From Rhizobiaceae bacterium (lineage in GTDB: Bacteria; Pseudomonadota; Alphaproteobacteria; Rhizobiales; Rhizobiaceae), in assembly GCA_028279875.1 (NCBI GenBank), contig JANQMU010000126.1, positions 47,329-111,328 of the forward strand: DNA of 64,000 nucleotides. Reading direction: 5' to 3'. The notes beneath the pieces were generated by a model. It was not told the origin of the DNA, did not search any database, and saw only the letters and a list, made by a program, of their open reading frames with translations. Positions 43,091 to 53,669 of this stretch are shown here, piece after piece. Made by a program: the position numbers and the translations under genes. The stretch's first letter is position 1, and each line of letters begins with the position of its first letter.

Positions 43091-43654
43091 ATGAAAATAA
43101 ACGGAAATGAAATTCGCCCCGGCAATGTGATCGAGCACAATGGCGGGCTTTGGGTCGCCGTCAAGACCAATGCCGTCAAACCGGGTAAGGGCGGTGCGTT
43201 CAACCAGGTGGAACTGAAGAACCTGATCGACGGCACGAAGCTCAACGAGCGGTTCCGCGCGTCCGAAACGGTCGAACGCGTGCGGCTCGAACAAAAGGAA
43301 TTCCAATATCTCTATGAGCAGGGCGACATGCTCGTCTTCATGGACAATGAGACCTATGAACAGCTCGAGCTGCAGCAGGCCTTTGTCGGGGACCGTTCGA
43401 AATTCCTGCAGGATGGCATGATGGTGACGGTGGAACTCTATGAGGAAAAGCCGATCGGCATCACGCTTCCCGATCAGGTCACGCTGGAAATCACCGAGGC
43501 CGATCCGGTGGTCAAGGGCCAAACCGCGGCCTCGTCCTACAAGCCCGCGGTCATGGAAAACGGGGTCCGCGTCATGGTGCCGCCCTTCATCGAAGCGGGC
43601 GAGCGCATCGTCGTGGACACCAACGAAATCACCTATATCCGCCGGGCCGACTGA
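43091..43654 (+). CDS. efp: Elongation factor P
   Basis: A 187-residue EF-P with three beta-barrel domains. The N-terminal loop KPGKGGAF presents Lys33 (34 in E. coli numbering), the residue that is lysinylated in bacteria with EpmA. The C-terminal segment has GQTAASSYKPAVMENGVRVMVPPFIEAGE, standard for the family. It rescues ribosomes stalled at polyproline. It is followed 47 bp later by an SuhB-type phosphatase gene. Confidence 0.97.
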   Translation: MKINGNEIRPGNVIEHNGGLWVAVKTNAVKPGKGGAFNQVELKNLIDGTKLNERFRASETVERVRLEQKEFQYLYEQGDMLVFMDNETYEQLELQQAFVGDRSKFLQDGMMVTVELYEEKPIGITLPDQVTLEITEADPVVKGQTAASSYKPAVMENGVRVMVPPFIEAGERIVVDTNEITYIRRAD

Positions 43655-43701
43655 AACCGCTCCCGGCCTTTACAGGCGCCTGCCGAAAGAGACACAAGCC
43701 C

Positions 43702-44484
43702 ATGGCCCGCTCAGCCCTCCTTAACGTGATGGTCCAGGCCGCCTTCAAGGCGGGGCGCTCATTGTCGCGCGATTTCGGCGAAGTGGAAAACCTGCAGGTG
43801 TCCCTCAAGGGACCCAGCGATTATGTCAGCCGGGCGGACCGCAAGGCCGAGGAGATCGTTCTGGCCGAGCTGTCGCGGGCGCGGCCGACCTATGGGTTTC
43901 TCGGCGAGGAGAGCGGCGAAAGCAAGGGAACCGACGGCCAGCACCGCTGGATTGTCGATCCGCTGGACGGGACGACGAATTTCCTGCACGGGATTCCGCA
44001 TTTTGCCGTTTCCATCGCCCTCGAGCGTGATGGAAATATCGTCGCCGGGGTCATCTACAATCCCGTCACCGATGAACTGTTCACGGCCGATCGCGGAAAG
44101 GGCGCCTTCCTCAACGACCGGCGGCTGCGCGTCGCCGGCCGGCGCGCTCTTGTCGATTGCGTGGTGGGAACCGGCGTGCCGCATCTGGGGCGCGGCGATC
44201 ACGGCGCCTATCTCGCCGAACTCAGCCGGGTGATGGGCGAAGTGGCGGGCATTCGCCGGTTGGGCGCCGCGGCGCTCGATCTGGCCTATGTCGCCGCCGG
44301 ACGGCTCGACGGTTTCTGGGAGGACGGCCTGTCCGCCTGGGACATGGCGGCGGGCATTGTGCTGTTGCGTGAAGCCGGCGGTTTCATTTCCGACAAAACG
44401 GGTGGCGGGAAGATGTTCGACAGCAAGAATGTCGTCGCCGGAAATGAGCGCATTCACAAAGAATTGCTTCGCCTTTTGAAATGA
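43702..44484 (+). CDS. suhB: Inositol-1-monophosphatase (SuhB-type)
   Basis: A 260-residue member of the Mg-dependent phosphatase family, with metal-site motifs GEESGE, DPLDGTTNF and AWDMAAG. The last residues and overall pattern follow bacterial SuhB, which hydrolyses inositol-1-phosphate and, in E. coli, helps rRNA antitermination. It sits beside efp in a core-gene setting, unlike the operon-bound relative at 11310. Confidence 0.9.
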   Translation: MARSALLNVMVQAAFKAGRSLSRDFGEVENLQVSLKGPSDYVSRADRKAEEIVLAELSRARPTYGFLGEESGESKGTDGQHRWIVDPLDGTTNFLHGIPHFAVSIALERDGNIVAGVIYNPVTDELFTADRGKGAFLNDRRLRVAGRRALVDCVVGTGVPHLGRGDHGAYLAELSRVMGEVAGIRRLGAAALDLAYVAAGRLDGFWEDGLSAWDMAAGIVLLREAGGFISDKTGGGKMFDSKNVVAGNERIHKELLRLLK

Positions 44485-44721
44485 ACCCGCCACAAATCTG
44501 TCCGTAACATATGCGAAGCAGGCATTCTTGCTCTTCAACTCTTTCCAATCGTCGTTGTTTTTGTTTAGTTTCGTGTGGGGAAGGTGATTTGGGGCGGGAG
44601 ATGGCGCGCCCGGCGGATGTGCCGATCGGCTGCCGAGGTGCCGCTCCAAAGAATTGGGAATGGCAGGTTCCGCCCTGACATCGGATGCAGGACGGGCAAT
44701 GCGATCTAAGGCGGTTTGCGT

Positions 44722-45780
44722 ATGGCCAAGCTAAGACTCTCGGGGTGGGGCATTTCGGATCAGGATATCGGTCTTCAGCCGCACCGTTTATCCAGTCCTC
44801 TGGTGTTTTTCTGGAGCATGGTGATCTTTCTGATCATGACCGGCTTCCTGGTCGCCATCCTCTACCGGCAGATATCAAACGCCTTTTTTGCCAATCCGGG
44901 CCTCAACGGTCTCATCCTGTTCGTTCTGGCCATAGGCATATTGCTGGCGGTCAACCAGGTGCTGCGGCTGCGGCCGGAGGTCAGCTGGGTCAATTCCTTC
45001 CGTCAGGGCGGCGACCGGATGCGCAGCGGCCACACGCCGACATTGCTGGCACCGATGCGTGTTCTGCTTAGCCGCAAGCAGTCGATGTCGTTGTCGACCA
45101 CGTCGCTTCGGTCGATCCTCGATTCCATCGCGACACGGCTGGACGAATCGCGTGATACGTCCCGCTACATGATCGGGCTGCTGGTGTTTCTCGGTCTGCT
45201 GGGCACCTTCTGGGGACTGCTGCTGACCATCGGTTCGATCAACACGGTCATCCAGTCGCTGGATCCGGGGTCTGGAGACACCAATGATGTTCTGCAGGCG
45301 CTGAAAACCGGCCTTGCCTCGCCGCTCGACGGGATGGGGACCGCCTTTTCAACATCGCTCTTCGGTCTGGCCGGCTCCCTGGTGCTGGGTTTCCTCGACC
45401 TGCAGGCGGGTCGGGCGCAGAACCGGTTTTACACTGAGCTCGAAAACTGGCTGTCGACGGTGACCGATCCGGATTTCGATATCGTGGCGCAGGACGGGAC
45501 CGCCGGTGCCGAAAGCTCCGAGGATATCCGGCGGCTGTCGGAGACCGTGCAGACCATGGCGCAGTCGGGCGGCGGCATCAATCAGCGCTCGACCGCTGCG
45601 ATGGCCAATCTGGCCGAAGGTATTCAGGGCCTCGTCAAGAACATGCGCAATGAGCAGCAGATGCTGCGCGACTGGATCGAGGCGCAGCAGACGGAGTCGC
45701 GCGCCATGCGCCAGACGCTCGATTCGCTGAGCGACAAGATCGGCAAATCGGGGTCGGACAAGAAGTCCGGCGGTCGATAG
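44722..45780 (+). CDS. MotA/TolQ/ExbB-type proton-channel protein
   Basis: A 352-residue inner-membrane protein. Hydrophobic segments lie around 26-50, 58-80, 150-175 and 210-235; the last two (LLVFLGLLGTFWGLLLTIGS and GMGTAFSTSLFGLAGSLVLG) have the small-residue pattern of the MotA/TolQ/ExbB channel. A long cytoplasmic helical tail with Gln/Glu-rich coiled-coil character ends the protein. The MotB/OmpA partner starts three bases after the stop. Such pairs couple proton flow to cell-wall or outer-membrane work; no flagellar genes are present, so a motor role is unlikely. Confidence 0.82.
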   Translation: MAKLRLSGWGISDQDIGLQPHRLSSPLVFFWSMVIFLIMTGFLVAILYRQISNAFFANPGLNGLILFVLAIGILLAVNQVLRLRPEVSWVNSFRQGGDRMRSGHTPTLLAPMRVLLSRKQSMSLSTTSLRSILDSIATRLDESRDTSRYMIGLLVFLGLLGTFWGLLLTIGSINTVIQSLDPGSGDTNDVLQALKTGLASPLDGMGTAFSTSLFGLAGSLVLGFLDLQAGRAQNRFYTELENWLSTVTDPDFDIVAQDGTAGAESSEDIRRLSETVQTMAQSGGGINQRSTAAMANLAEGIQGLVKNMRNEQQMLRDWIEAQQTESRAMRQTLDSLSDKIGKSGSDKKSGGR

Positions 45781-45783
45781 ACA

Positions 45784-46815
45784 ATGGCGCTCGCCCGGAA
45801 TCGCCGCGGCGACCGCGGGGTCGATTACTGGCCGGGATTTGTCGACGCGCTGTCGACCCTGCTGCTGGCAATCATGTTTCTGCTTTCGGTGTTTGTCATC
45901 GCGCAGTTTCTTCTCTCCCGGGAAATCAGCGGCCGCGACGAGGTTCTCAGCCGCCTCAACAATCAGATCAACGAGCTGACCCAGTTGCTGGCGCTGGAGG
46001 AATCCGGCAAGCAGGATCTGGAGGATGCGCTGGCGAATATGCAGGCGACGCTGGCCGATGCCGAGAGCGAGCGGTCGCGGCTGCAGGATCTACTGGCCCG
46101 CGGGGCCGGCGCGTCCGATCTGGCGGATGAACGCATCGGAGCGCTCAGCAAATCGCTGGACGAGGAAAGGCAGTTGAGCCAGCGGGCGCTTTCCCAGGTC
46201 GAACTGCTCAATCAGCAGATCGCGGCGCTGCGCCGGCAGATTGCTGCCCTCGAAGACGCGCTGGAAGTGTCGGAAAGCAAGGACCGGGAATCGCAGACCA
46301 AAATCGCCGATCTCGGCCGCCGCCTGAATGTCGCGCTTGCCCAGCGGGTGCAGGAGCTCAATCGCTACCGGTCGGATTTCTTCGGGCGACTGCGTGAAAT
46401 CCTGTCGGACCGCGAGAATATCCGCATTGTCGGCGACCGTTTCGTGTTCCAGTCCGAGGTCCTGTTCCCGTCCGGCAGCGCCGACCTCAATCCGGACGGC
46501 GAGGGCGAGATGGCGAAGCTTGCCACGGCGCTGCTCGATCTGGCGCGGGAAATCCCGGACGACATCAACTGGGTGTTGCGGGTCGACGGGCACACCGACA
46601 ATGTGCCGCTGTCAGGCACCGGCCGCTATGCCGACAACTGGGAACTCTCATCGGGGCGCGCCACGTCGGTGGTCAAGTTCCTGATCGACCAGGGTGTGCC
46701 GGCCAACCGGCTGGTTGCCGCCGGATTCGGCGAGTTCCAGCCGATCGAGGAGGGCAATTCCGTTGAAGCTCGGGCCAACAACCGCCGGATCGAACTGAAA
46801 CTGACCGAGCGTTAG
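45784..46815 (+). CDS. MotB-like protein with OmpA peptidoglycan-binding domain
   Basis: A 343-residue protein: one membrane helix near the N terminus (FVDALSTLLLAIMFLLSVFVIAQFLL) with an Asp that may carry protons as in MotB, a long coiled coil (about 50-195, rich in Gln, Leu, Glu, Arg), and an OmpA domain (about 220-343) with VDGHTDNVP, NWELSSGRATSVV and NNRRIELKL for peptidoglycan binding. Coupled to the preceding channel protein by a three-base gap. Probably an energised cell-envelope tether; exact role unknown. Confidence 0.85.
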   Translation: MALARNRRGDRGVDYWPGFVDALSTLLLAIMFLLSVFVIAQFLLSREISGRDEVLSRLNNQINELTQLLALEESGKQDLEDALANMQATLADAESERSRLQDLLARGAGASDLADERIGALSKSLDEERQLSQRALSQVELLNQQIAALRRQIAALEDALEVSESKDRESQTKIADLGRRLNVALAQRVQELNRYRSDFFGRLREILSDRENIRIVGDRFVFQSEVLFPSGSADLNPDGEGEMAKLATALLDLAREIPDDINWVLRVDGHTDNVPLSGTGRYADNWELSSGRATSVVKFLIDQGVPANRLVAAGFGEFQPIEEGNSVEARANNRRIELKLTER

Positions 46816-46820
46816 GACCC

Positions 46821-48470
<1,650 letters not shown>

Positions 48471-48623
48471 GCGACCGTTCCGGCATGTAGTCGGCTTGGG
48501 CAGTCGGCTTGGATTGACTCCGCGCCAAACCAGTCGTTAATTCCTGAACGGGCGCGGGGCCGTTGAGGACTCGCCCATATGACGCTAACTGGTGGGGCAC
48601 GGATTGGCTTCAGGGAGAAGATT

Positions 48624-50288
48624 GTGAAGCGAATAGTCGAAATTGGCCGGATTGCGGTCGCATGGGCGCTGCTGTCGACGGCGGCGGTGGCGCAGACCGA
48701 GACCGTTGAAACCATCATTGAAGACACGCTCGCGGCCGAGCAGGCCGAACACCAGGAGGATTATGACGGCGCCTCGTGGCAGCAGGCCATGCGCGACCGG
48801 CTCGATGCGATGAATCGCGGCAGCACCTCGGACAGCGAGCGCGCAGACCATATTGCAGCCTGGTACGAGCAACGAAACTTTGCGCCGATGTGGGTTCAGG
48901 ACGGGCAGCCGACCAAGGCATCCGAGGAGGCGATCTTCGTGCTGCTGCGGGCCGACAAGGACGGCCTTGTTCCGACCGAATACCGGGCCGATGTCATGTT
49001 CCCGAAGCTCGATCAGGCCGGCGATGCCGGGCTGGCGGATTTCGAGGTGTCGCTGTCGGAGGCGGTGGCACTCTATGGGCAGCATTTGCGCCGCGGCCGG
49101 GTCGAGCCCAACAAGATCAATCGCGAACTGGTTCTCTATCCGGAGGACATCTCCGCCAACCGGCTGCTTCAGCACCTGGCCGAATCCGACAATCTGACAG
49201 ACACGCTGCGCGATTTTTCGCCCAATACGGCGCGCTATGACCGCATGCGGGACCTTTTGCAGAAGCTCTTTGTGGCGCGCGCCAGGGGCGGGTGGACGGT
49301 GGTTCCCGACGGCAAGGCCCTCAAGCCCGGCATGAGCGACCCGCGGGTGCCGCTGCTGCGCCAGCGGCTGGTGGAATCGAAGGACATGGAGCCCGACGCC
49401 CATGAGGGCGAGATCTATGATGGCAGCCTGGTCAGGGCGCTGCAGTATTTCCAGTTCCGGATGGGCCTTGAAACGGACGGTGTCGTCGGCCCGGCGACGC
49501 TCGCCCAGCTCAACACGACCGTCGATGAGCGCATCCGGCAGGTCGAGCTCAATCTGGAGCGACGCCGGTGGATGCAGGCCGATTTCGGCGACCCTTACGT
49601 TTTCGTCAATCTGGCCGATCAGGTGGTGAAGGTGGTGAAGAACGGCAAGACCGTGCATGCCGCCGTTACCCAGGTCGGCAAGCCCTATCACCGCACGCCT
49701 GTCTTTTCCGACTATATGGAATATCTCGATTTCAACCCCTACTGGAACGTGCCCTATTCCATCGCCACCAAGGAGTATCTGCCGAAGCTGAAGCGCAATC
49801 CCTATGCGCTGCAGTCGCAGAATATCCGGGTGTTGCGCAACGGAACCAGTGTCGATCCGGGGCGGATTCCGTGGAACTCCTATTCAACGTCGCATTTTCC
49901 GGTTCGGTTGCGCCAGGACCCGGGGCCGAAAAACGCCCTGGGCCGGGTCAAGTTCATGTTCCCGAACAAGTTCAACATCTATATTCACGACACGCCTTCC
50001 AAATCGACCTTCCAGCGGGCGTCTCGCTATTCCAGCCATGGCTGCATCCGGGTCGAAGACCCCTTCAAGCTGGCCGAAGTGGTCCTCGGCCTGCAGGGCA
50101 TGTCGCGGGCTGAGATCGACGGCATTGCCAATAGCGGGGAACGCAAGGTCGTGAAGCTGGATGACGCGATCCCGGTGCATGTGGTCTATCTGACGGCCTG
50201 GGTGAACAAGGACGGTTCGGTCCATTATCGCCGCGATGTCTATGGCCGTGACGAGATCCTCGCCAAGGCGTTGGCGGCGGGAAGCTGA
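48624..50288 (+). CDS. Murein L,D-transpeptidase (YcbB-like, YkuD domain)
   Basis: About 554 residues. A signal sequence (IVEIGRIAVAWALLSTAAVAQ) precedes a helical region with the scaffold domain (about 90-220), a peptidoglycan-binding domain (DPRVPLLRQRLVESKD ... LVRALQYFQFRMGLETDGVVGPATLAQL) and a YkuD catalytic domain with IYIHDTPSK and SHGCIRVEDP (nucleophilic Cys). It makes 3-3 peptide crosslinks or attaches proteins to murein. I chose the GTG at 48624, which has GGGAGAAG before it, over an ATG at 48579. Confidence 0.9.
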   Translation: MKRIVEIGRIAVAWALLSTAAVAQTETVETIIEDTLAAEQAEHQEDYDGASWQQAMRDRLDAMNRGSTSDSERADHIAAWYEQRNFAPMWVQDGQPTKASEEAIFVLLRADKDGLVPTEYRADVMFPKLDQAGDAGLADFEVSLSEAVALYGQHLRRGRVEPNKINRELVLYPEDISANRLLQHLAESDNLTDTLRDFSPNTARYDRMRDLLQKLFVARARGGWTVVPDGKALKPGMSDPRVPLLRQRLVESKDMEPDAHEGEIYDGSLVRALQYFQFRMGLETDGVVGPATLAQLNTTVDERIRQVELNLERRRWMQADFGDPYVFVNLADQVVKVVKNGKTVHAAVTQVGKPYHRTPVFSDYMEYLDFNPYWNVPYSIATKEYLPKLKRNPYALQSQNIRVLRNGTSVDPGRIPWNSYSTSHFPVRLRQDPGPKNALGRVKFMFPNKFNIYIHDTPSKSTFQRASRYSSHGCIRVEDPFKLAEVVLGLQGMSRAEIDGIANSGERKVVKLDDAIPVHVVYLTAWVNKDGSVHYRRDVYGRDEILAKALAAGS

Positions 50289-50427
50289 GAGCATCCATTG
50301 AAGCGCGACAAAGCTCTTGCCCGGTTTCTGCTGATGGCTGACGCGTGCGGGTCAAGAACAGAATGTGGAACACAAAAACGTTTGATCAAAACCATGTGAA
50401 TGTAGATCACTGGGATAGGAGCAGGCG

Positions 50428-51306
50428 ATGAGACGCGTTCTGGTGACCGGCGCAAACAAGGGTATCGGGTTTGCAATCGTCGAGCGGATTCTCGAAGAGG
50501 CGGAGGATACATTTGTGTTCCTCGGATCGCGCGATCGCGACCGCGGCGAGGCCGCCGCCGGGAAACTTCAGTCCGCCGCGGCGGACCGAACGGACCGGGT
50601 CCAGGTTGTTGAACTCGATGTTTCGAGCGACGAGTCGGTCGATCGGGCCGCGGAGGTCGTGCGGGAGGCCTGCGGAGGCGACCGGCTCTACGGTATCGTC
50701 AACAATGCGGGCATCGGTCTTGGCGCCGGTGATCTGAACAGCGTGCTCGATGTCAATACCCGGGGCATGCAGCGCGTTTGCAACGCGTTCATCCCGCTCC
50801 TGGCCGACGGTGGGCGGATCGTCAACATCACCTCCGCCGCCGGTCCCAATTTCGTGGCCACCTGCAGCCGGGAACAGCAGGCCTTTTTGATCCGCCCGGA
50901 CGTCACCTGGAACGACATCGAGGCGATGATGAATGAATGCGTTGCGTTGTCGGGCGATGCGGATGCGTTTGCATCACGCGGACTCGGCGATGGTTCGCCA
51001 TACGGGCTGTCGAAGGCCCTGGCCAATGCATATACGCTCCACCTGGCGCGCGAGTACCCGCAATTTGTCATCAATGCCTGTACGCCGGGCTTCATAGCGA
51101 CGGACCTGACGCTCCCTCTGGCGGGCGGTCGCGGAAGAAGTCCGGAAGACATGGGCATGAAGCCGCCCCGGGAGGGTGCCGCCGTGGCGATTTTCCTGCT
51201 GTTCGGAGCACCTGAGGGAACGGGTCACTATTACGGCAGCGATGCGAAACGCAGCCCGCTGGACCGCTACCGGTCCCCGGGATCGCCGCCCTATACCGGC
51301 GACTGA
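50428..51306 (+). CDS. Short-chain dehydrogenase/reductase, carbonyl-reductase-like
   Basis: A 292-residue SDR. TGANKGIGFAIV binds NADP, VNNAGIG follows, catalytic Ser in NITSAAGPNF and the YxxxK motif is YGLSK. The inserted stretch between the Ser and the Tyr resembles eukaryotic-type carbonyl reductases. Likely reduces an aldehyde or ketone. GGAGCAGGCG lies upstream. It is alone; the neighbours are a transpeptidase and a convergent lipoprotein-like gene. Confidence 0.88.
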   Translation: MRRVLVTGANKGIGFAIVERILEEAEDTFVFLGSRDRDRGEAAAGKLQSAAADRTDRVQVVELDVSSDESVDRAAEVVREACGGDRLYGIVNNAGIGLGAGDLNSVLDVNTRGMQRVCNAFIPLLADGGRIVNITSAAGPNFVATCSREQQAFLIRPDVTWNDIEAMMNECVALSGDADAFASRGLGDGSPYGLSKALANAYTLHLAREYPQFVINACTPGFIATDLTLPLAGGRGRSPEDMGMKPPREGAAVAIFLLFGAPEGTGHYYGSDAKRSPLDRYRSPGSPPYTGD

Positions 51307-51449
51307 TATCGGCTGGACGTTAAGTTGTGGTGACCATTGAACTTATGTGCCGCGTCTCGAATGGATTTGCCGGGCATGGAAGGCAAACTGGTTATCCATG
51401 GCTGCAAACTGTCGATCACGCGCACTTCGTCGGTGGGTGCGCCGATGGT

Positions 51450-52751
51450 TCAGCCGCCGGCAGGGCCCAGCAACAGCAGCACGCGCGGGCCGAATTCGAC
51501 GCGCCAGCGCTCCATGACCGCTTGCAGGTGTTCGGCGTTCCATCTGGCTTCGTTCCACAGGGCGGCGTTGGTTTCCACGTCGCCTGACCAGCGATGCATG
51601 ATGGCCCGTGCGGCTTCGGGTGTCGTCACGCCGGAAAGGTCTGCAAGCAGCACCGGTGCGCCCTCGGCGCCCCTGGCCATGGGCGGCGACCAGGCCAGGA
51701 GATAGGGGCCGCGATCTTCGAGAATCCAGCCGCTGCGCTCGGCATCGGCAATGGCGCGTTCGCCCTCTGACAGGCCGTAGCGTTCCACGGCTTCGGCGCA
51801 ATCCGGGGAGTGCGCTGCGGCGTTCAGTTCCTCAGCATGGGCCGTCGATGAAATCGGCCAGACGGTCACCATGCCCGGGTCGGCACCGTCCCGGCGCTCC
51901 AGATCCGGTGTCGGCGAGGCAAAGGCTTCGCAGATCATGACAAGCCGCTGGCGATCGGAGGCCGGTGTGTCCGCCTTGACGGCGACGATGCCGAAGCCGG
52001 CCAGCGTGAGCACCTCGATTCCATCCGGGCCGGTAAACCGCCTGGACGGGTCCTTGGGGCCTTTTAGCGCCTGCACGACCACGGTCATGTGCCCGGTCTC
52101 TTTTTCGACCGGAGCAGATCGTACGATCGTTTCGGCCGCCGCACCGGTCCGCTTGTCGACCGCGAGGACATCAACCGTCTTTTCCGTGCTTTCCACAATG
52201 TCGACCGTCTCGGTGACCCGGCCCTGCTGTTCGTCGACCTCGACCCGGTCGATGACACGCTCCGTCGTCTCGACGGTCTCCTTGCGTTCGACGATGCCCT
52301 CGGCCGTTTCGACGATTTCCGTTGTCTCGACGGTGCTGACCGGCTCTTCCGTGACGGTGACCGTCTCGATGACGGTTCCCGCAGTCCGTGGTGCAGGCTC
52401 CGTCGCGGCTATCTGTTTTTGCGTGCGGGGCGAGGGGGCCTGCGCATTTTGCGCCGCAGGTTCTTCCATCCGTGCCGGCGCGGTCTTTGGTAAAGCGGAT
52501 GCCACGCGGGCCGGCGCGGCCTTCGGCGTTGCGACCGGTGTATCCACCTGTGCCGTCTGGCTGCTGCCACAGGCCGAGAGGGTCAGCGCGGCCAGCAGGG
52601 AGGCGCAGATGGCATAGCGGCGGGCGATGCGCGGCCTTCGGCAAGAGCTTATGTCTGCGGAGGATATTTCATCCGGTCGATACCGGATCGAAGAGGGATC
52701 CCATTTGGCTGTCGGGGAGCAGATACAGTTGAAACCACGTGTCTTGTTCAT
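51450..52751 (-). CDS. Putative envelope protein with Val/Glu/Thr repeats and lipobox-like site
   Basis: About 433 residues, no recognised family. After a charged, Cys-containing N-terminal stretch of about 60 residues comes a hydrophobic segment ending in LAALTLSACGSS, a good lipobox in itself. An Ala/Pro linker follows, then a repetitive acidic section with many VETTE/VERKE/VTETV elements (about 130-210), then a conserved-looking folded region. The lipobox is unusually far from the start for a lipoprotein, and no ATG, GTG or TTG occurs in frame just before it, so the start or the frame may be misread, or the segment may be a membrane anchor. Start at 52751 is a guess; function unknown. Confidence 0.55.
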   Translation of the reverse strand: MNKTRGFNCICSPTAKWDPSSIRYRPDEISSADISSCRRPRIARRYAICASLLAALTLSACGSSQTAQVDTPVATPKAAPARVASALPKTAPARMEEPAAQNAQAPSPRTQKQIAATEPAPRTAGTVIETVTVTEEPVSTVETTEIVETAEGIVERKETVETTERVIDRVEVDEQQGRVTETVDIVESTEKTVDVLAVDKRTGAAAETIVRSAPVEKETGHMTVVVQALKGPKDPSRRFTGPDGIEVLTLAGFGIVAVKADTPASDRQRLVMICEAFASPTPDLERRDGADPGMVTVWPISSTAHAEELNAAAHSPDCAEAVERYGLSEGERAIADAERSGWILEDRGPYLLAWSPPMARGAEGAPVLLADLSGVTTPEAARAIMHRWSGDVETNAALWNEARWNAEHLQAVMERWRVEFGPRVLLLLGPAGG

Positions 52752-52895
52752 ACTGGCTGTCTCTCTGATTCGCATCGGGCGGGCACCGGTACAACGAAGT
52801 CTACTTTAGATTGCCGTATGAACAAAGCATCGCGGTTGCCGGCACGGACGTTTTCCCAGCCGATTGCGGCAAATTCGCATCACCCGGCGGACGCG

Positions 52896-53495
52896 CTATC
52901 CGACCAGGTGCTGCAGGTCGTTTTCGATCCGGTCGAGGAAACGGGCGCGTTCCCCGGCCGATGTGTGGTCCATGTCATAGAGCTGAAACCAGTGGGTGCG
53001 GCACCGGGGGTGAAACAGCACACGCTGGCCGCGCATCATCATGTTGCGCCCCGGATTGCGGATCAGCCACAACCACCATCGGGGAGATCCCGATGTGGTG
53101 ATCACGATGAAGAGGCGGATGTTCCTGAGGCGGCCCTGCAGGCGCTGTCGGCGTTCGGGGGCGACGTCGAATGCGACACCGGGCAGCCAGACCCTCTCCA
53201 TCCAGCCCTTGAGCATGGCGGGCGGGCCGTACATCCAGGTCGGATAGATCAGCACCAGCCCTTCGGCCCAGCGCAGCGCCTCCACATGGTCGTGCAGCAC
53301 GGCGATGTTTTTTTCCGTTTCGGTCATGTAGCGCAGCCATTCCTCACGGCCGAGCACCGGGTCGAACCCCTCGCGATAGAGGTCGAGCGTACGGATCTCG
53401 TGGCCGGTGGCGGACAGTGCCCGCGTGGCGCGTTCGAGCATCGCCGCGCCGAAGCTTTCCTCATAGGGATGGCAAAAAACGATCAAGACACGCAC
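52896..53495 (-). CDS. Flavodoxin-like NAD(P)H oxidoreductase (Flavodoxin_2 family)
   Basis: A 199-residue protein starting MRVLIVFCHPYEESFGAAML, the nucleotide/FMN-binding opening of the NQO/MdaB-like family, with LVLIYPTWMYGPPAMLKGWMERVW as the second family motif. Such enzymes reduce quinones or other electron acceptors in two-electron steps using FMN or FAD. Substrate unknown. It lies divergent from the YcaQ-type gene. Confidence 0.85.
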   Translation of the reverse strand: MRVLIVFCHPYEESFGAAMLERATRALSATGHEIRTLDLYREGFDPVLGREEWLRYMTETEKNIAVLHDHVEALRWAEGLVLIYPTWMYGPPAMLKGWMERVWLPGVAFDVAPERRQRLQGRLRNIRLFIVITTSGSPRWWLWLIRNPGRNMMMRGQRVLFHPRCRTHWFQLYDMDHTSAGERARFLDRIENDLQHLVG

Positions 53496-53669
53496 GCCGC
53501 GGCCCCCGCTGAAATCAACCGCGCTCGATGTCCTGCCGGTCGATTGCCATCGACCGGGCTATCGGGCCGCCGGCGCAGCATAGGGCAGATTCCTCGACCG
53601 CTCAATCAATGTCAGGAGAGTATTCGCCGGGGCTGGTTCGGCTTTTCGCGCAATGGTAAATCCGGTTGC

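Noticed and set aside
44722..46815. Zorya-type phage defence (ZorA-ZorB)
   Set aside because: Only the motor-like pair is present. No ZorC/ZorD/ZorE helicase or nuclease genes follow; downstream are an FAD dehydrogenase and a transpeptidase.
52818..53669. N-terminal extension of the YcaQ-type protein by 284 codons
   Set aside because: This stretch is opposite the flavodoxin-like oxidoreductase gene and has no family similarity; the protein pattern starts only at 53670.
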